Shown here in pieces: positions 25,809 to 34,202 of a stretch of 64,000 nucleotides of DNA. Position numbers and translations under genes: made by a program. How positions within the stretch are numbered: position 1 is the first letter of the stretch; every line of letters begins with the position of its first letter. This stretch comes from Pseudoduganella umbonata (GTDB lineage: Bacteria > Pseudomonadota > Gammaproteobacteria > Burkholderiales > Burkholderiaceae_D), in the NCBI RefSeq assembly GCF_014192225.1, contig NZ_JACHXS010000001.1:398440-462439 (forward strand), given 5' to 3'. The notes under the pieces were generated by a model. It saw nothing but the letters and a program-made list of their open reading frames with translations. It had not been told where the DNA came from and searched no databases.

Positions 25809-26621
25809 ATGACCCGCCGCTTCATCGACCTTTCCATCTACCTTGAAAACGAGGTGCTGTCCGACCCGCCGCCGCTGGCGCCGAAGATCACGTATCAGAA
25901 GCACACGGACACGCTGCACGAATTCATGGCCATGATCCCCGGCACCACCGCCGAGGACTACCCGGACGGCGAGGCCGCCGCCGCCGAGTGGGTGACGATG
26001 ACCACCCACAGCGGCACCCACCTCGATGCGCCGTACCACTTCCATTCGACGATGGATGCCGCCACCGGTGAGAAGAAGGCGTCGATCACGATCGACGAAG
26101 TACCGCTCGAATGGTGCTTCCAGCCGGGCGTGAAACTGGACTTCCGCCATTTCCCGGACGGCTACGTGGCCACCGCCGCCGACGTGGCCGCGGAGCTGGA
26201 CCGCATCGGCCACGAACTGCGCCCGCTGGACATCGTCGTCGTCAACACCCGCGCGGGCAGCCGCTATGGCCACAACGACTACGTTTCCGCCGGCTGCGGC
26301 ATGGGCTACGAAGCCACGATGTACCTGCTGGAACGGGGCGTGCGGCTGACCGGCACGGATGCGTGGAGCTGGGATGCGCCGTTCGCGTACACCGCGAAAA
26401 AAATCGCCGAGACAGGCAACAAGGCGCTGATCTGGGAAGGCCACAAGGCCGGGCGCGACATCGGCTACTGCCACCTGGAGAAGCTGCACGCGCTGGAAAC
26501 GCTGCCTTCGCACGGCTTCTACATCAGCTGCTTCCCCCACAAGGTGCGGCGCGGCTCCGCCGGGTGGACGCGCGCCGTGGCCATTTTCGACGACGCCTTG
26601 CTGGCCTTGCCGCGCGGCTGA
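25809..26621 (+). CDS. Cyclase family protein (kynurenine-formamidase-like metal hydrolase)
   Basis: 270 residues. The family motif H67-S-G-T-H71-L-D73-A-P-Y-H-F gives the zinc/manganese ligands, and SCFPHKVRRGSAGW near the C-terminus is also typical. Members hydrolyse arylformamides, cyclic amides or lactones, or act as cyclases or isomerases in aromatic pathways. It is controlled by the same promoter element as the other cluster 1 operons, so a ring-opening or lactone step in that pathway is likely. Its stop codon lies within the first palindromic repeat copy downstream, so the last residues may have been altered by that element. Confidence 0.9.
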   Translation: MTRRFIDLSIYLENEVLSDPPPLAPKITYQKHTDTLHEFMAMIPGTTAEDYPDGEAAAAEWVTMTTHSGTHLDAPYHFHSTMDAATGEKKASITIDEVPLEWCFQPGVKLDFRHFPDGYVATAADVAAELDRIGHELRPLDIVVVNTRAGSRYGHNDYVSAGCGMGYEATMYLLERGVRLTGTDAWSWDAPFAYTAKKIAETGNKALIWEGHKAGRDIGYCHLEKLHALETLPSHGFYISCFPHKVRRGSAGWTRAVAIFDDALLALPRG

Positions 26622-26729
26622 GCTTGTGTCCCGGTGCCAGGCACGGTGACACGGGCTCGTCGACGACCGCATGCTACCCTTGCCGCGGCTGAGCTCGTGT
26701 CCCGGTGCCAGGCACGCTGACACGGGCTC
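26620..26729. repeat. Two REP-like 39-bp palindromes, RAYT downstream side
   Basis: Copies at 26620-26658 and 26691-26729, start to start 71 bp, of a palindrome with core GTGTCCCGGTGCCAGGCAC followed by a complementary half ending GACACGGGCTC. Each is preceded by a TTGCCGCG-CGGCTGAGC-like stretch. The core is the reverse complement of the core in the array on the other side of the transposase gene. This is what is expected of REP elements flanking their mobilising RAYT. Confidence 0.8.
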
Positions 26730-26767
26730 AGCAGCGTATCGGTCACCAGCGTCGATGAATTCGACGG

Positions 26768-27538
26768 TCAGCGCCTGTCGTCGGCAGTAATCCTGGTGAC
26801 GGTTCTCGTCGAGATTGCGAAGTGGCGCGCGATCTGGTCGCGCGTGTAGACCCCCAATGCCCAGGCTGCCCGCACCGCCGCATCCCTGTTGCGATGGAGA
26901 TGTTCCAGTTGAGCCAGGGACGGCGTCGGATCGGGTAGCCGAACGGCGCAGGATGGTTTTCTGCGTGCCGGGCGCGGCTTTCCCTTGGCAGCGCCCGCAG
27001 CGATAAAGGCGCGGTATGCCGCGATCTGCGCGACCGGTGTCGCTCCGTGAAAATGGTTGAGAATCCAGTCCACGTTCAGCCATGGTGGACATTGGTGGAT
27101 GTCGCAAGTCTGGCGATGACTGCTCCAGGGCCATTCATCCGCGGAGATCGTCAGCCGTGCACGCACCGGATTGAGCACGATGTACCGGATGAGTTCAAGG
27201 AGCTGCGCCTGTTCGTCGACGATGCCGGAATGGTATCTGCCTTGAAATAAGTGTCCGGTCAGCGCATGCCGCCAGTTGAACTTCCGGGCATAGCGGCTGT
27301 TGAGGTGATGCATTGCGGCCGCGAGGTTGCCGTCCGGCGTTTCGACCAGCATGTGGAAGTGATTCGGCATCAGGCACAGCGCATACACGGAGAGATTGAA
27401 ACGGGTAGCGGTCTCCGACAGCATGCTGAGCCAGATGACGCGATCGCGGTCATCCACGTAGGTTCGCGCACGGCGATTGCCACGGGAAGTGACGTGGTAG
27501 ATCGCGCCATCGAATTGGAGTCTGTCTGGTCGGCCCAT
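26768..27538 (-). CDS. REP-associated tyrosine transposase (RAYT, Y1/HUH family)
   Basis: 256 residues. The HUH motif is in LMPNH60-F-H62-MLVE and the likely nucleophile is Y83 in SRYARKFNWRH. The opening YHVTSRGNRR and the LFQGRYHS and YIVLNPVRA blocks are RAYT signatures. The C-terminus ends in a helix-turn-helix-like DQIARHFAISTRTVTRI. RAYTs bind and cleave single-stranded REP hairpins and are thought to spread them in the genome. Copies of one REP family stand on both sides in opposite orientation, making a REPtron. No insertion-sequence ends or target duplication are seen. Confidence 0.93.
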   Translation of the reverse strand: MGRPDRLQFDGAIYHVTSRGNRRARTYVDDRDRVIWLSMLSETATRFNLSVYALCLMPNHFHMLVETPDGNLAAAMHHLNSRYARKFNWRHALTGHLFQGRYHSGIVDEQAQLLELIRYIVLNPVRARLTISADEWPWSSHRQTCDIHQCPPWLNVDWILNHFHGATPVAQIAAYRAFIAAGAAKGKPRPARRKPSCAVRLPDPTPSLAQLEHLHRNRDAAVRAAWALGVYTRDQIARHFAISTRTVTRITADDRR

Positions 27539-27605
27539 TCGATCAGGCTAGCACTGCGCAACAACGCGAAGATGAGCTCACTCACACGTCAGCCTGCAAC
27601 TTTCC

Positions 27606-27959
27606 CTCAGTGGCTCAGAAGTGCTGCTGAGCTCGTGTCACCGTGCCTGGCACCGGGACACGGGCTCGGCAATACCTCAGCGGCTCAGAAAGTGCTGCTG
27701 AGCTCGTGTCACCGTGCCTGGCACCGTGACACGGGCTCGGCAATACCTCAGCGGCTCAGTAAGTGCTGCTGAGCTCGTGTCACCGTGCCTGGCACCGGGA
27801 CACGAGCTCGGCAATATTCCAGCGGCGCCGAAAGTGCTGCTGAGCTCGTGTCATCGTGCCTGGCACCGGGACACGGGCTCGGCAATATTCCAGCGGCGCC
27901 GAAGGTGCTGCTGAGCTCGTGTCACCGTGCCTGGCACCGGGACACGGGCTCGGCAATAT
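27606..27959. repeat. 71-bp tandem array, five copies, with REP-like palindrome
   Basis: The 39-bp palindrome (opening GAGCTCGTGTCACCGTGCC) recurs at 27629, 27700, 27771, 27842 and 27913, an exact 71-bp period. Spacers of 32 bp are almost identical (GGCAATA...CAG...GTGCTGCT). Single-base differences between copies are mostly in the loop and stem. Palindromic repeat and conserved spacers exclude a CRISPR. The array lies upstream of the RAYT gene, in the 630-bp gap before the GH1-like gene; no gene is supported within that gap. Confidence 0.9.
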
Positions 27960-28080
27960 CACGTGCCTGGCGAGAGCCGGTATTCGCCACGTGCTCCCGC
28001 CGTATGGCCGAACACGCAACTTCTTGTAACTGACGGTTTTTGTAATCATTTATAGGAATCTTCCGCGCTGCAGCACGGCG

Positions 28081-28095
28081 CCTTGTCCGACAAGG
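28081..28095. promoter_or_regulatory. CCTTGTC-C-GACAAGG palindrome upstream of GH1 fusion gene
   Basis: A perfect 7-bp inverted repeat around one central base, 75 bp ahead of the ATG at 28171. Size and symmetry suit a dimeric repressor operator (LacI or TetR class), but no cognate regulator is encoded nearby. Confidence 0.4.
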
Positions 28096-28170
28096 CTGTT
28101 GCCCGTCCACCCACGCCGACCTGTAGCGTGCGGTTTTAAGCTGGTGGCGGGTCAACACTGGAGAGAAAAC

Positions 28171-30393
28171 ATGAGCAATGACGTGAACGGTTCCGCACCG
28201 CTCGAACTGTGGGGCGGCCTCGAATGCACGATCAACCGCGTGTCGGACCGGTACTTCAGCCAGATGGAACGCAACGGCCACCTCGAGCGGCTCGACGACA
28301 TCGACCGCTTCGCCTCGCTGGGTATTCGCGCCGTGCGCTATCCCGTCCTGTGGGAGCGCACCGCGCCGGACGGTATCGACAATGCGGACTGGTCGTGGTC
28401 CGATGCACGCCTGACGCGGCTACGCGACCTGGGCGTGGAACCGATCGCCGGCCTCGTGCACCATGGCAGCGGGCCGATGCATACCAGCCTGGTGTCGCCA
28501 TGCTTTCCTGAAAAGCTGGCCGAATTCGCCGGCGCGGTGGCGCGCCGCTATCCCTGGCTGGCGTATTACACGCCGGTCAACGAACCACTGACGACGGCAC
28601 GGTTTTCCGCCTTGTCCGGTGTCTGGTACCCGCATGCCCGCTCGGAGCAGGCGTTCGTGCGGGCCCTGTTGAACCAGTGCCGCGCCACCGTGCTGGCGAT
28701 GCGGGCGATCCGGGAAGTCAATCCGGAGGCGAAACTGGTACAGACCGACGACCTGTCGCGCACCTACGGCACGCCCGAGATGGCCGAACTGGTCGATTTC
28801 TTCAACGAGCGCCGCTGGCTGTCGTGGGACTTACTGTGCGGAATGGTCGGGCCGGAACACGCGCTGTACGGCTTCATGCTGACATCGGGCGCCGATCCGG
28901 AAGAACTGCAGTGGTTCCGCGATAACCCGTGCCCGCCGGACATCATCGGCGTCAATTACTACATCACCAGCGAACGGTGGCTCGATCACCGCGTCGAGCG
29001 CTTCCCGGACAGCCACGTGCACGAATACAAGGGCGTGCGCCATGCCGACATGGAAACGGCGCGCGTGCTGGCCAATCCCACGCGCGGCATCGGTCCGCTG
29101 CTGGGCGAGGTATGGGAGCGCTACAAGCTGCCGGTGGCGATCACCGAGGCGCACATCGACGCCCACCGCGAAGACCAGCTGCGCTGGCTGCGCGAAATCT
29201 GGCAGGCCGCCCAGTCGCAGCGCGACGCGGGCGCCGACATCCGCGCCGTCACGGTTTGGGCGCTGCTGGGCTCGTACGACTGGAACTGCCTGGTAACGGC
29301 CTGCCATGGCTACTACGAACCGGGCCCGTTCGACGTGCGCGGCGCCGCGCCGCGGCCCACCGCCGTGGCGGACCTGATGCGCCGGCTGTCGAGCGGCCGC
29401 AAGCTCGATCATCCGGTCTTGCAGGGCAGCGGCTGGTGGCACCGGCCCGGGCGCTTCCTGTGCCGGCCGGTGGCGGCGCCCGCCGTGACGGCATCGCTGT
29501 CGGAACGCCAGCAGGCCAGGGCGCCGATGCCGCCGATCCTGGTCGCCGGGGCCAGCGGCGCGCTGGCCCGCGCCTTCGCCGCCCGCTGCAAGGCGCGCAA
29601 CCTGCCGTGCGTGCTGGCCGGCCGGGACACGATGGACGCGACCGACCCCGAAGCGGTCGAGCGCCTGATCCGCCAGCACCAGCCGTGGGCGATCGTCAAT
29701 GCCGCCGGCTGCCGGCCGCCGGCGCCGGGCATGACCGAAGTGGGGCAGGTGGAAGAGCAGTACCGTGCCCACGTGGCGGGCGCTGTGGTGCTGGCGCTGG
29801 CCGCCGGGCGGCATGGACTGCCGTACCAGATGTTCTCCAGCACGGCCGTGCTGGCCGGCGTCGAGGGACCGCGCGACGAGGCGGCGACCCCGGTGCCGCT
29901 CGATGCCTTCGGCCATTGCCAGGCCGAGGCCGAGCGCCGCGTGCTGGGCGTCAATCCGGGCACGCTGGTCGTGCGCAGCGGGCAGTTCTTCAGCGCCGAC
30001 GGCGACGTGGGGCTGCTGGGCCAGGCACTGGCATCGCTGCGCGACGGACAGCCGGTGGCCCTGCCGCAGGACCTGACGCTGGCGCCCAGCTACCTGCCCG
30101 ACCTGGTCGACGCATGCCTGGACCTGGCGGTCGATGGCGAGCAGGGGATCTGGCACCTGAGCAACCACAGCGGCATCAGCGCGGTGGACCTGGTCGGGCG
30201 GGCGGCTTCGCTGCTGGGGCTCGGTGCAATGCTGGTACAGCATGACGTCGACGGCGAAGCGGTGGCTCCGGTGCTGGCAACACGGCGCGGCGCGCTGCTG
30301 CCCCCGCTCGACTACGCGCTGGCGCGCTTTGCCGCCGCCAGCCAGGCTGCCGCCGTGGAGCGGCGCAGCGTGCCGCGCGCGGGAAGGGGGTAA
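28171..30393 (+). CDS. GH1-like glycosidase fused to dTDP-4-dehydrorhamnose-reductase-like domain
   Basis: 740 residues with GGAGAG before the ATG. Residues about 10-410 match a family 1 glycosidase barrel. The acid/base is E138 in TPVNEP and the nucleophile is probably E326 in VAITEAHI, where most GH1 enzymes have TENG. Residues about 452-720 are an extended-SDR domain of the RmlD type (ILVAGASGALARAF, later NAAG, then PSYLPDLVDACLDLAVDG). Its active-site Tyr/Lys pair is not obvious, and a HCQAEAERR segment stands where YGxxK would be expected. The two parts may make and trim a deoxysugar, or the SDR part may only bind a nucleotide-sugar. No signal peptide. Confidence 0.85.
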   Translation: MSNDVNGSAPLELWGGLECTINRVSDRYFSQMERNGHLERLDDIDRFASLGIRAVRYPVLWERTAPDGIDNADWSWSDARLTRLRDLGVEPIAGLVHHGSGPMHTSLVSPCFPEKLAEFAGAVARRYPWLAYYTPVNEPLTTARFSALSGVWYPHARSEQAFVRALLNQCRATVLAMRAIREVNPEAKLVQTDDLSRTYGTPEMAELVDFFNERRWLSWDLLCGMVGPEHALYGFMLTSGADPEELQWFRDNPCPPDIIGVNYYITSERWLDHRVERFPDSHVHEYKGVRHADMETARVLANPTRGIGPLLGEVWERYKLPVAITEAHIDAHREDQLRWLREIWQAAQSQRDAGADIRAVTVWALLGSYDWNCLVTACHGYYEPGPFDVRGAAPRPTAVADLMRRLSSGRKLDHPVLQGSGWWHRPGRFLCRPVAAPAVTASLSERQQARAPMPPILVAGASGALARAFAARCKARNLPCVLAGRDTMDATDPEAVERLIRQHQPWAIVNAAGCRPPAPGMTEVGQVEEQYRAHVAGAVVLALAAGRHGLPYQMFSSTAVLAGVEGPRDEAATPVPLDAFGHCQAEAERRVLGVNPGTLVVRSGQFFSADGDVGLLGQALASLRDGQPVALPQDLTLAPSYLPDLVDACLDLAVDGEQGIWHLSNHSGISAVDLVGRAASLLGLGAMLVQHDVDGEAVAPVLATRRGALLPPLDYALARFAAASQAAAVERRSVPRAGRG

Positions 30394-30417
30394 TCGAAGT
30401 ACCGCACGCGCGGCACA

Positions 30418-31581
30418 CTAGTACTCGACCCGCGCCATCAGGTCGACCATGACACCCGGCGCCCCGCTCTCGCGGGTGCGCAGGTGCGTCTTCAGTTTCG
30501 GCGCCGCCTTCAGCGCGGCGGCGATGTTGGCGGCCAGCGCCGGCCGCAGCGGATTGGTGCGGTTGGTCAGCCATACGCGCCAGCCGCGCTTGCGGGCGCC
30601 GGCAGCGATCCAGACCAGCGTGTCGGTCGACGGGTTATCGTGCCGGCCGTCCGCCGAGATCACGTAGTGCCGCGCCTGGACGCGCCTGAAGAAATCCGCT
30701 TCCAGGTTGCGGTCGCTGCCGTGGTGCGGCACCTTCAGCACGTCAAAATAGACCCGTCCATCCGCATCCAGCAGGCCGGCGTCCTCCAGCCCCGCCAGCA
30801 CGTGGTCGCCCCGCGCGTCGCCCGTCAGCAGCATGCTGGCCTTCCGGCCATCCGCACCGCGCGCGGTGACGACAATTACCAGGCTGGACAGGTTGAACAC
30901 CGACGTATCCACGTAATCGGCGGTGGCTGCCGTGTCCTTGACGCCCTTGCGTTCCCATTCGATCGACAGCTTGCGCAGGTGCGCGATGTTCGGGCAGACC
31001 AGCTGCACGTCCAGCATGGCGGGATCGAGCGGCAGCGTCGCGGGGCCGCCGTCCGCCACCAGCGATGTCGCGCCGCCGTTGACCACCGCCTGCAGGCGCT
31101 CGAGCTGTTCCAGCAGGCCCTGGCCCTGCCGCACGCTGGCTCTGGCGGCTTCCAGGCCGGTGGGGTGGGCACCGTCACCGGACGCGGCCGGCGCCTGGTC
31201 ATCGAGGGCCGCCATGGCGGCGCGCGCCGGTGCCGGCAGGTGCGCCAGCAGCGCGCCGTCGAACGTGTTGAGCCAGAAGCGGTCGCATTGCACCGGGCAG
31301 TCCTCGGCGCCGAGGCTTTCGGCCAGGGCCAGCACGCCGCCGATATGGTCGCCGTCCAGGTGCGTGACGAGGATGTGGCGCAGCTCCAGGGGCCGTTGCC
31401 CGAGCCGTTCGGCGATCTGCGCCAGCCGCGGGCCCAGCGTGCGCCGCCAGGTGCCGCGCGGACCGCCGTCGATCAGCAGGTGGCGCGGCGCGGCGCTGCC
31501 GCCGTAATGGAGGATCAGCGCATCGCCTTCGGCGGCATCGAGCGCTTCCAGCGAAAAGATGGCTGAGCGCCGCGTCGCCAT
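30418..31581 (-). CDS. MBL-fold metallohydrolase (ComEC C-terminal-like)
   Basis: 387 residues from the ATG at 31581; a GTG at 31587 overlapping the upstream stop is an alternative. The metal motif is H74-L-D76-G-D78-H79 in LVTHLDGDHIGG, with LLTGDARGDHV and VPHHGSDRNLEADF supplying later ligands. This is the pattern of the nuclease-like beta-lactamase domain of ComEC and of stand-alone relatives. No signal or membrane segments, so a cytoplasmic enzyme, probably a phosphodiesterase or nuclease. It begins about at the stop codon of the subtilase gene, so the two are translated together and probably act together. Confidence 0.88.
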   Translation of the reverse strand: MATRRSAIFSLEALDAAEGDALILHYGGSAAPRHLLIDGGPRGTWRRTLGPRLAQIAERLGQRPLELRHILVTHLDGDHIGGVLALAESLGAEDCPVQCDRFWLNTFDGALLAHLPAPARAAMAALDDQAPAASGDGAHPTGLEAARASVRQGQGLLEQLERLQAVVNGGATSLVADGGPATLPLDPAMLDVQLVCPNIAHLRKLSIEWERKGVKDTAATADYVDTSVFNLSSLVIVVTARGADGRKASMLLTGDARGDHVLAGLEDAGLLDADGRVYFDVLKVPHHGSDRNLEADFFRRVQARHYVISADGRHDNPSTDTLVWIAAGARKRGWRVWLTNRTNPLRPALAANIAAALKAAPKLKTHLRTRESGAPGVMVDLMARVEY

Positions 31582-31583
31582 CG

Positions 31584-33563
31584 TCACACCGCCTGCAGCG
31601 CGCGCAGCGCATCGACCAGGCCACAGCCCTGGAACGCCGGCTCGCGTCCCAGGTCCGTGGCCGAGCGTCGCAGCACGTCCTTCACGCGGCCCGGGTGGCC
31701 CATCAGTTCCGGATGGCGGGCCAGCAGCAGCGCGGCCACGCCGGATACGTGCGGCGCCGCCATACTGGTACCGTCCATCGTCGCCGTGCCGGCACCGGGC
31801 GCCGTGGACGTGATCTTCTCGCCGGGCGCCACCAGGTCCGGCTTGGCGCGGCCGTCGCCGGTGGGGCCGCGGCTGGAAAAGTACGACACGCCGTACAGGT
31901 GTGGGTCGCTGCGGTGCGTGGCGCCCACCGTGATCGCGGCCCGGGCATTGCCCGGATCCGTCAGGCTCTGGCCGCGGTAGGCGCCGCCCATGCTGGTGCG
32001 CGCATAGGCTTCGTCGAAACCGCAATTGCCGGCTGCCGCCACCACCACCACGCCGCTGCCGGCCAGCCGGTCGCACTCCAGGCAGACCGGCGTGCTGCCG
32101 CAGCCGTAGCTGCGCACCGAGTGGTGCAGCGACAGGCTGATGTTCACGCCATGCACGTACTGCCGGTCGCGGCTCTGGTTCAGGTAGCGCACGTATTGCA
32201 GCGCGGCGAGGATCGTGAATTCGTCGGCATCGCCGTCCGCATCGAAGACGCGCAGGTCGAGCAGTTCGATCGCCGGGCAGATGCCCAGCAGGTCGGTGCT
32301 GTCGGCCAGTTCCGGCGGCAGCGGCATCCCGCGCTCCAGGTAGTGCCGGCCATACCAGCCGGCGCCCAGGATGCCGGCGACGTGGGTGCCGTGGCTGTCG
32401 GGCGGCACCGCGTAGCCGCCGGGCGCATGGGACACCGCGAGCAGCGGTTCGAGCAGCGACCAGTCCAGCATGCGGCCGGCGGCAAGGTCGCGGCCGAGGC
32501 GGGCGGCGCGTTCCAGCAGGGCGGCGCCGTCAGGCTGTTTCGCCAGGCGGGCCGCGACGGACTTCGGCAGCGTGCCGGCGGTGAGGTCGGCCAGCCGGGT
32601 GAAGTCCATGGTTTGCACGATGCGCGACCGGCGCGCGTCGGCGGCATCGATGGCGGGCCCGCCACCGTCGCGCGCAAAGGCGGGATGGCTGGCGTCGATG
32701 CCGGAATCGACGACGGCCCAGCGCACGCCGCGCCCGCCCGTGTCGAAGACCCGGCTGGCGGCATCGGCCTTCACCGTGCGCCGGCTGGCGGCGATCGCAT
32801 GCCGGGCGGGGCGGTTGCGGGCGATGTGCCACAGCGGCGGCAGGGCGCCGGGCGGCAGTCCGCCTGCGCCGTGGCGGTCGCCGTCGCAGCAATCGGCCAG
32901 CGCGCGCAGCACCGCGCGGGCGGCACCGCGGAGCCGGGCCTGCAGCGCCGCTTCTCCGATACTGTCGCGCGTGACGCCGAGCAGGCCCAGGCCCACGTAC
33001 AGCGCCGCCACGTTGACCAGCCGGACCAGCGCGCCGTGCCCGCCCTCGGGCCCCGCGCCATGCACGGTATCGGCCACCAGCCGGCCCACGTCCTTGAAGC
33101 GCCCGATCGTCGCCACCGATGCCAGGTGTTCCAGCACGCGGCTGCCCAGTTCCTGGGCGGTGCGGTCGCTGCGCAGTACGGCCGCCACCGCATCGGCATC
33201 TTCCGGTCGGCCGGCGTGGCGGCGCCACCATGCCGTCAGCGGCAGCAGGCGGAGCAAGCCGAAAAAATCGAGCCGCGCCAGCAGGTGGGATTCGTTCGAG
33301 GCGATCACGGGCGCCGCGTCTTCCTCGCGGCGATGCAGGGAACGGGCGACCGCCTGGCGCAGCGTGGCCGGGTCGACGTCGCAGTGCGGGGTCAGCAGCA
33401 GTGACGCCGCCCCGTCGAAGCGCAGCTCGGCCGAGAAATGCAGCCACACGTCCGCGCCGACCGGCAGGTCGCTGGTGAACCGGCCCGGCTCGGGCTCGCA
33501 GCCCGCGTAGACCAGCATGTACGCGAGATCGCGCGCCAGCGGCGTCAGCGGATCGTCCGGCAT
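31584..33563 (-). CDS. Subtilisin-like serine peptidase (S8), no signal peptide
   Basis: 659 residues from the ATG at 33563 (GGAGG ribosome site). The N-terminal 270 residues are helical and unrecognised, with no signal peptide or propeptide-like start. The catalytic domain has the full set: D286 (AVVDSGID), H391 (SHGTHVAGI), N513 (AAAGNCG) and S600 (DGTSMAAPHVSG). Intracellular S8 enzymes with large unknown N-termini are often parts of stress or conflict modules in which a partner is processed. The partner here is the MBL-fold protein. The 59-bp repeat array lies directly upstream, where the promoter should be. Confidence 0.9.
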   Translation of the reverse strand: MPDDPLTPLARDLAYMLVYAGCEPEPGRFTSDLPVGADVWLHFSAELRFDGAASLLLTPHCDVDPATLRQAVARSLHRREEDAAPVIASNESHLLARLDFFGLLRLLPLTAWWRRHAGRPEDADAVAAVLRSDRTAQELGSRVLEHLASVATIGRFKDVGRLVADTVHGAGPEGGHGALVRLVNVAALYVGLGLLGVTRDSIGEAALQARLRGAARAVLRALADCCDGDRHGAGGLPPGALPPLWHIARNRPARHAIAASRRTVKADAASRVFDTGGRGVRWAVVDSGIDASHPAFARDGGGPAIDAADARRSRIVQTMDFTRLADLTAGTLPKSVAARLAKQPDGAALLERAARLGRDLAAGRMLDWSLLEPLLAVSHAPGGYAVPPDSHGTHVAGILGAGWYGRHYLERGMPLPPELADSTDLLGICPAIELLDLRVFDADGDADEFTILAALQYVRYLNQSRDRQYVHGVNISLSLHHSVRSYGCGSTPVCLECDRLAGSGVVVVAAAGNCGFDEAYARTSMGGAYRGQSLTDPGNARAAITVGATHRSDPHLYGVSYFSSRGPTGDGRAKPDLVAPGEKITSTAPGAGTATMDGTSMAAPHVSGVAALLLARHPELMGHPGRVKDVLRRSATDLGREPAFQGCGLVDALRALQAV

Positions 33564-33645
33564 GGCACCTCCACGGTGCGAAAGGGTTGATTCAGGCGGA
33601 AGGGGTAGCAATATTGTAGTCAGCGTGGACTACGCAGGGAAGAAC

Positions 33646-34176
33646 AAGCGGAGAAAACAACGGCCGGGCTCGTGTCCCGGTGCCAGGCACGGTGACACGA
33701 GCTCAAGCGGAGGAAAGAGCGGCCGGGCTCGTGTCCCGGTGCCAGGCACGGTGACGCGAGCTCAAGCGGAGGAAAGAGCGGCCGGGCTCGTGTCCCGGTG
33801 CCAGGCACGAGGACACGAGCTCAAGCGGAGAAAACAACGGCCGGGCTCGTGTCTCGGTGCCAGGCACGGTGACACGAGCTCAAGCGGAGAAAACAACGGC
33901 CGGGCTCGTGTCCCGGTGCCAGGCACGGTGACACGAGCTCATGCGGGGGAAACAACGGCCGGGCTCGTGTCCCGGTGCCAGGCACGAGGACACGAGCTCA
34001 TGCGGGGGAAACAACGGCCGGGCTCGTGTCTCGGTGCCAGGCACGAGGACACGAGCTCAAGCGGAGAAAACAACGGCCGGGCTCGTGTCCCGGTGCCAGG
34101 CACGAGGACACGAGCTCATGCGGGGGAAACAACGGCCGGGCTCGTGTCCCGGTGCCAGGCACGAGGACACGAGCTC
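33646..34176. repeat. 59-bp tandem array, nine copies, with REP-like palindrome
   Basis: The 39-bp palindrome opening GGGCTCGTGTCCCGGTGCC recurs at 33666, 33725, 33784, 33843, 33902, 33961, 34020, 34079 and 34138, an exact 59-bp period over 531 bp. Spacers of 20 bp come in two forms, AAGCGGAGAAAACAACGGCC and ATGCGGGGGAAACAACGGCC, plus an early AAGCGGAGGAAAGAGCGGCC. The palindrome core is that of the RAYT-flanking repeats about 6 kb away. It fills the 640-bp gap between the subtilase start and the GH43 stop; no gene is supported inside. Confidence 0.92.
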
Positions 34177-34202
34177 AACAACGATTGGCCAGCCGGAACG
34201 CG

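Noticed and set aside
27606..27959. CRISPR array
   Set aside because: The repeat is a strong palindrome and the spacers are near-identical between copies; no cas genes are present.
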